DNA of 64,000 bases from assembly GCA_009193035.1 (NCBI GenBank), contig SWDT01000105.1:124001-188000 (forward strand). The letters run 5' to 3'. This stretch comes from Halicephalobus mephisto. Lineage: Eukaryota > Nematoda > Chromadorea > Rhabditida > Panagrolaimidae. Positions 58,671 to 64,000 of the stretch are shown here, one piece after another (position 1 is the first letter of the stretch; the number at the start of each line of letters is the position of its first letter). Under the pieces are notes generated by a model. That model was not told where the DNA came from and searched no databases. It worked only from the letters and a program-made list of their open reading frames with translations. Position numbers and translations under genes: made by a program.

Positions 58671-58912
58671 CTACGTACAAAAAAGCGTAACTTTTGGTCC
58701 CGTAACAATTGCGAAATATGGCATAATCGTCGTGTTGTCCATAAATATTTGACTTTTGTGACGAAAAATAAAACTTAATAGTGACGATTTGCATTTGTGA
58801 CAAAAAATAAAACTTAATAGTGACGATTTCCATTTGTGACAAAAAATAAAACTTAATAGTGACGATTTCCATTTGTTACTGTGTCAAAAGTTACGCTTTT
58901 TTCTGTGTACAG
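58671..58912. mobile_element. MITE, CTACACACAAAA family, with three internal 42-bp repeats
   Basis: Ends CTACGTACAAAAAAGCGTAA and the complement of TTACGCTTTTTTCTGTGTAC (~20 bp). The 42-bp unit GTGACAAAAAATAAAACTTA... is present three times, whereas the 44829 copy has it once, so the interior has expanded. Confidence 0.85.
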
Positions 58913-59105
58913 TATTCCCCGATCCCTGAATTCTGGTCATCTTTTCAAGTATTCTTTCTAGTTTAGTTTCTGTCCCAACAAAACTTAAAAATCATAATTT
59001 ACTTGATCCTAAATGTTAGAAATTTAAAACAATTAAGCTGTATTTATTTTAAGAATAGATATCATTACGGAAAATGGAGTTAATTTTGCTTTCTTTATCC
59101 AAGGA

Positions 59106-59747
59106 CTACACACAAAAAGGGCACATTAAAGCGGCTCTAATGTATCGGATACAGTAAATGCAATGCGTCTATATCATCTTAATGTATTAATACATTCAAT
59201 GCAATGTATCTGATATGTCAGAATCGTTTTGATGTATCTATACATTATGCACTACATATAAAAATATCTCTAATGTGTCGGATACATTTAATACAATGCG
59301 CTAATATAAACTTAATATATAGATATATTAATACATCGAATATAATGTATCTATACATTATGCACTACATATAAGAATATCTCTAATGTGTCGGATACAT
59401 TTAATACAATGCGCTAATATAAACTTAATATATAGATATATTAATACATCGAATATAATGTATCTATACATTATGTAATACATATAAAAATATCTCTAAT
59501 GTGTCGGATACATTTAATACAATGTGTTGATATGAACTTAATATACAGATATATCAATACATCGAATATAATGTATCTATACATTATGTAATACATATAA
59601 AAATATTTCTAATGTGTCGGATACATTTAATACAATGTGTTGATATCAACTTAATGTATTAATACATAGAATATAATACACCTAATACATCAGAGTCATT
59701 TTAACATATTCATACATTATATATCATGTGCCGTTTTTTGTGTGTAG
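59106..59747. mobile_element. 642-bp element, CTACACACAAAA termini, four internal ~113-bp repeats
   Basis: Ends CTACACACAAAAAGGGCACA and the complement of GTGCCGTTTTTTGTGTGTAG. The interior is four tandem units starting near 59266, 59380, 59493 and 59606, each with TCTAATGTGTCGGATACATT and many ATGTATC/GATACAT palindromes. It shares its termini with the smaller MITEs but not its interior. Confidence 0.8.
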
Positions 59748-60110
59748 GTACAATAAGATAGAATAATAAGAATACAATATTGTAAGATAATCAGAACTGT
59801 TGAATTTGAAAATCCAAATCTCGACTTTGAAGTTCGGCCTCGAGCTCTAACTTTAAACTTTGATAATAAGGAACCAGACTTTTCAGGAAACAGATATATT
59901 CCAATATATGATTCTGGATTTGATTTTCATTTTCCTATCTGTTTACTGTAACTCCATTAAGGGTTTGTGGAAATCCAGCTTTTATTCATAATGATCTCTA
60001 GACGGTCCTGGAACTGCAATCAATATTTCTTATTTTGTTTTACTATTACAATAATAAATAACGAAATTTTTCAAAACCTCGTTTTCTGGATGAAAAAGGA
60101 AAAATAATGC
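59748..60110. other. Noncoding region
   Basis: No gene recognised. Confidence 0.5.
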
Positions 60111-60640
60111 CAATTTGAATGGCGCCAACATTTTTGGTTGTCAAAAACTGAAGAAAAATGAATTATTGGATTATTTTCAAAAATCATTATTTTAAAATAT
60201 TTTTTTTAAATTTCCATAGCAGCGGGATCGACAAATTGCCCTTTGGCGCCAGATCCGGAAATTTGCCAAGACAAAGCTCCAGAAAATGAATTCATTCCGG
60301 CTAATTGCTTTTTGACTATTGGCTTCTCCCGCTGTTTTGCTTTGATTTTTGGCAATTTTCGTAAAAACAAACAAATTTCTTGGACGAAATTAAAAGCAAT
60401 TTTCCGCTGTAAATTGCTCAATTTGAAGTCTACTGTCGTTTATTACTTTTGCCCCAGGGTGACAGGTTGTCATTCGATTGAAGGACAACTAATTGCCGAT
60501 GGCGATCTGTCACTCAATCCTACTCAAGTTAATCCTTGTAAATTAATACTAATCCCACAAGGTGTCAATCCATTTTTTGATTTTGTTTCAAATCTTTTGT
60601 TCGTCATAAATCAAATTTGATTTATTTATTTGTAGGTTCA
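60110..60640. other. GC-richer island with a 125-codon open frame (60243-60620, +)
   Basis: The frame (MAPDPEICQDKAPENEFIPA...) has no recognisable domain, no signal peptide and no splice context. The DNA repeats words such as AAATTGCC, TTTGCC and TGGCAATTTT, which suggests a noncoding repeat or regulatory island. I do not call it a gene, but it is the longest unexplained frame in the last 6 kb. Confidence 0.3.
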
Positions 60641-60844
60641 TTTCCAAACCTGACAAATGAACATTTGATTAAAAGTTCAGAAAATTCTAAATTTATAAAT
60701 ATTTAAAATTAATCAACTTCAAAAAACTTAAAAATTATAAATTTTTGAGATAAATTAGAAACTCCAAAATTTGGCTTCTGATTCGGGAATTTTTTTCGAA
60801 AAAAATAGTTGAAACATATCCGAATTTTATAATTGGACTAGTCT

Positions 60845-60952
60845 CAAGAGCTCCCGAAAGAGGACTGTTTCTTGTTCGTCCTATATATCGAATTGATTGT
60901 CTGCTGACCTGGTCCTAGACTGAGAAAACAGGTACCCAATCGGAAGCTCTTG
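60845..60952. repeat. Inverted pair enclosing ~80 bp
   Basis: CAAGAGCTCCCGA (60845) is nearly complementary to TCGGAAGCTCTTG (ends 60952). It could be a tiny MITE or a hairpin RNA; nothing decides. Confidence 0.4.
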
Positions 60953-61004
60953 TAACACTGATTCCGATTTGAGTGTCTAAATGCTTTGATCAAAAAAGCG
61001 CTGA

Positions 61005-61510
61005 GAATTATAGAATCTTAAAGATCGTAACTTACATTCGCATTATATGTCGAAGTTGCTTTTGATTCACTCAGACTTGATAAATGAGGCTTATCCTAAT
61101 AGAGTCTTAGAATTCTAAAATTAGATGAAGTGTATAAACGCTCCAAAAAAAAGTAGAACTGAGAATTATAGAATCTTGAAGATCATAACCTACATCCGCA
61201 TTACATGTCGAAGTTGATTTTAATTCACTTTTAGACTTGATAAATGAGGTCTCTTTTAAGAAAATCTTAAAATCCTAGTTAGATGAAGTGTATAAGCGCT
61301 CCAAAAGAAGTAGAACTGAGAATTATAGAATCTTGAAGATCGTAATTTACATCCGCATTACATGTCGAAGTTACTTCATAAATTCGTTTCTAAACTTGAT
61401 AAATAAAGTTTTTTTTGCAAAATCTCAGAATCCTGAAGTTAAATTAACTTTGAGAACCCTTCAGAAAGAGTAGTCCTGAAAATCATATAATCTTAAAGAT
61501 CGTAACAGAA
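61005..61510. repeat. ~155-bp tandem repeats, three copies plus a partial
   Basis: Units with GAACTGAGAATTATAGAATC, TTACATCCGCATTACATGTC and TTAGATGAAGTGTATAA. Confidence 0.85.
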
Positions 61511-61819
61511 ATGTAATTTCCGTAAATCCAGATTCTGAAGACCATATTCAAAATTTCCAAGATGTAACTTCTGATTCCAAAATATTTTTATAAAAAATAG
61601 TTATAAAATATCTATTCCTAAAGTTAGATTGTTATCTTAGATCTTAGAAAAATCTTAAATTTTATTCAATTATGTTCAAAAATAAAAAAAAATTTAACGA
61701 CACAAATTGAAATAAAATTTGATGTTTTCTGATTTAATAATTAATATTTATTTTTCGTTCAAAACAATTATTCTTCGATCCCAAGTAAACTTAAACATTT
61801 TTTTTGTTCAATTTTTCCT

Positions 61820-61995
61820 TCAAATCAAAGTATCAAGTGTCGATGAACTTTGAGCAGAGTCAGTTGCCGGTTTTTCCGAGTCCTTCTCTGATTCGCTGTT
61901 TTCCATTCCATTGTTCTTTCCTGATTTAATTAAAGAAAAGGAAAACGACCAGTCGGCTGGCACAACCCTCGTTTTCAACTCCGAGAAAACCAATA
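61820..61995 (-). CDS. Possible terminal exon of an unidentified gene (57 codons)
   Basis: After a TCCTACAG acceptor (61998-61996) the minus strand is open as LVFSELKTRVVPADWSFSFS, then LIKSGKNNGMENSESEKDSE and a Ser/Thr-rich end QSSSTLDTLI with stop at 61820. The hydrophilic, polar-rich composition and GC content above the surroundings look coding. Upstream exons would be within or beyond the repeat array at 62150-62790, which would then be an intron, as in the ADAMTS gene. No partner exon could be joined with confidence. Confidence 0.35.
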
Positions 61996-62139
61996 CTGTA
62001 GGACTTTAGGAATTTTAATTTTCTGAGAAATTTTAAAATTCAATGGAAAAGTTTGAAATTTTTCGAACAGAATTTAGTCGAAATTTCGAATTTTCTGAAA
62101 TTGAAAATGTTTAGAGAATTTTGAAAATCCGTGTCGAAA

Positions 62140-62790
62140 TGGATTCAGAACTTTTATAATAATATATTATTGGAATTAAAAGTCCGACAAGTTCCTAGAA
62201 ATTTGAGTCGAGATTATTTCGTAACTTCACAGATTTATGACTTTTATAATAATACGACTAGTCTTCCAGAATTCATTAGAAATTTTCGAATCAATATTTA
62301 ATAGTTTCGAGTTTCTAGAAATCCACGCGAGACTATTTTGTAGAAAAATTTATGATTTCTATAATAGTGTAGTACTATAATTGAAAACTCTACAAATCTT
62401 TAGGAATTTGTGTTAAGACTATTTCGTAATAAAACCTGATTTCTATAGTAGTGTAGTACTAGTATTAAAAATTCTACAAACTTCTAGCAATTCGTGTTAA
62501 GACTATTTCGTAATAAAACCTGATTTCTATAATAGTGTAGTACTAGTATTAAAAACTCTACAAACCTCTAGAAATTCGTGTTAAGACTATTTCGTAATAA
62601 AACCTGATTTCTATAGTAGTGTAGTACTAGAACTAAAGACTCTACAAACCTCTAGGAATTCGTGTTGAAACTATTTCGTAATAAAACCTGATTTATATAG
62701 TAGTGTAGTACTAGAACTAAAAACTCTACAAACCTCTAGGAATTCGTGTTAAGACTATTTTGCAACAACTACTAAGTCTAATTTTCATAA
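62140..62790. repeat. ~85-bp tandem array, about seven copies
   Basis: Units with AAAACCTGATTTCTATAGTA, GTGTAGTACTAGAACTAAA and TCTAGGAATTCGTGTTAAGA; the last word is another form of the GTGT(C/T)GAGA motif. Inner units are about 95% identical, outer ones degenerate. Confidence 0.9.
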
Positions 62791-63519
62791 TAAACCGATA
62801 TTTCCCAAACTAACAAGTACATCCATTTTAGATTTTTTCCAATAATGACAAAATAAAGTTTTCCCAAATCAGTCATTGTTTAGATTCATTCATTTTCGGA
62901 CCTTTTGATTTCCGTACAGATTCTTGACCCTCTTGACTTCCACAACTGATGATCTCATTTTCTTTAAAAACAAAAAACAAAGTTTCCTAAGAATCGGCAT
63001 TCAGTAGTTCAAGTCGAGTGCTCGTCCACTTGGAAAACTTTTGATTATCGCTAATCTCTTAAAAACCAGCGCGAGAAAAATCTTGTTCCGGAAAATTTTT
63101 CGTTGATGACTACTTGTGTTTGTTTGTCGCACTCATTAATTCGCGCTTTTCGAAACACGGGATCAGCAGTTTGTGTTTCTGATTTGAGTGTAGAGCGCTT
63201 CCGGGCTCTCCAGGTGCGAAGAACACTTTAAGCGCCCTAGTAGCTAATTCTACAAATTGTTCTACCAGTTTTCTCTTCATCTACTATGTTATCACTCATG
63301 ATTTCTCTTCTTAGGGATCTATATTATTGAGAAATTTGTGTTCAAAAACGTACTAACGACATTAGCTTTCTGAAATAAGTTACATGTCCAGTTGTGGTTT
63401 TTAAAGAGTAAACTTGGAATCTGTAATCCAATTTTTTATGTTTCTCTAAAGTACAGTAATTTATAAAATCCAATTTTTTATATTTCTCTAAAGTACAGTA
63501 ATTTATGAAATTTGTTATT
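62791..63519. promoter_or_regulatory. Noncoding region with complex-sequence blocks
   Basis: Blocks at 62985-63130 and 63150-63260 (includes GAGCGCTTCCGGGCTCTCCAG) are unique and GC-richer than the surroundings. A 37-codon minus-strand frame (62999-62887) is noted but not called. Possible promoter of a gene beyond the window. Confidence 0.3.
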
Positions 63520-64000
63520 TTTCATTTTTTCGTATTCTGATTAATTTTTCTAGAAATTAATTAAGTAGCTTTACTCATTGGGAAAATCCCTCTAATTGCG
63601 AGATAGAATTATTAGAATTAATAAAGTTAAAAAAGAAAATAAGCGCTTCAAAAATTGATAATATGAAGTTCGGTACTAAGTAAATAAATTTGTTTTCGTT
63701 TTATTCTGTTTCTAGTAATCTTTTCAAAAAATTACTAGGTAATTTTATTCAATTGGAAACATATTTAATATGAGAAAATAAATAAAATAGGTAAAGTTGA
63801 AAGAGAAAACTCGGAAAGCAGACAATCCAAAATTCGCAAACGAATGATCGAATATTGTTCGTTTTTGCGCTTTTCTGATCACTTTTTCAGAAAACCAATT
63901 AAATAAGTTGATTTAGCAGAAAAAACAGATCTTGCTAGAGGAAATAGTTATTGAAATTGATCAAGTTAAAGTAGAAAACGAGCGCTTTGGAAATAGACAC
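63520..64000. repeat. ~155-165 bp tandem repeats, three units running off the window
   Basis: Units contain 'gaaaaccaattaa(a)taagtt', 'tctaattgcgaga' and 'aagttaaaaaagaaaataagcgctt' or close variants. Related to the array at 43190-43690, 20 kb away. Confidence 0.7.

Noticed and set aside
62887..62999. 37-codon minus-strand frame (MPILRKLCFLFLKKMRSSVV...)
   Set aside because: No donor in a phase that fits the candidate exon at 61995 and no similarity; too short to call.

Overview
The window reads as nuclear DNA of a free-living rhabditid nematode, most likely Caenorhabditis or a close relative. The evidence is short GT-AG introns with TTTCAG acceptors, TTTCAG-type acceptors 1-30 nt upstream of several start codons (likely spliced-leader sites), serpentine receptors of the nematode-specific class T, AT-rich repeat-filled introns, and many TACAGTAA-like words. 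I rebuilt exon structures by hand. For the two laminin genes and the ADAMTS gene every intron phase closes exactly, so those models are strong. Species and chromosome cannot be named from the sequence alone.

Layout. 1-2128 (- strand): the 5' part of a nuclear hormone receptor gene with an RXR-type DNA-binding domain, and upstream of it on the same strand a small chromodomain protein gene. 2878-29066: two complete laminin gamma genes, head to head: copy A (-; 13 exons, 1625 aa) and copy B (+; 6 exons, 1637 aa). They are separated by a 9 kb spacer of tandem repeats, one TA-flanked inverted-repeat element and five islands of complex sequence. 30350-32466: a C-terminal extended-PHD protein (-) and an unrecognised 210-aa protein (+), divergent. 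32909-42358: a 14-exon ADAMTS metalloprotease with about 14 thrombospondin repeats (-), with a tRNA-Arg(CCT) in intron 6. 45-58 kb: a decaying cluster of class T chemoreceptors, with one intact gene, one recent pseudogene and four older fragments, interrupted by a dead piggyBac transposase. 58-64 kb: transposon-like elements, tandem arrays and one possible terminal exon.

Function. Laminin gamma and ADAMTS both act in the extracellular matrix: laminin builds basement membranes and secreted ADAMTS proteases remodel matrix. No shared regulation is visible. The receptor cluster is an independent, fast-evolving chemosensory block.

The most unusual feature is the laminin gamma pair. Nematodes such as C. 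elegans are known to have one gamma chain. Here two diverged, intact copies carry three tracts of nearly identical DNA (321, 419 and 265 bp, with 3, about 5 and 0 differences seen) embedded in clearly diverged coding sequence, two of the three being markedly GC-rich. This is the pattern expected of gene conversion between inverted paralogues. The copies also differ strongly in intron number (12 versus 5, only 3 shared).
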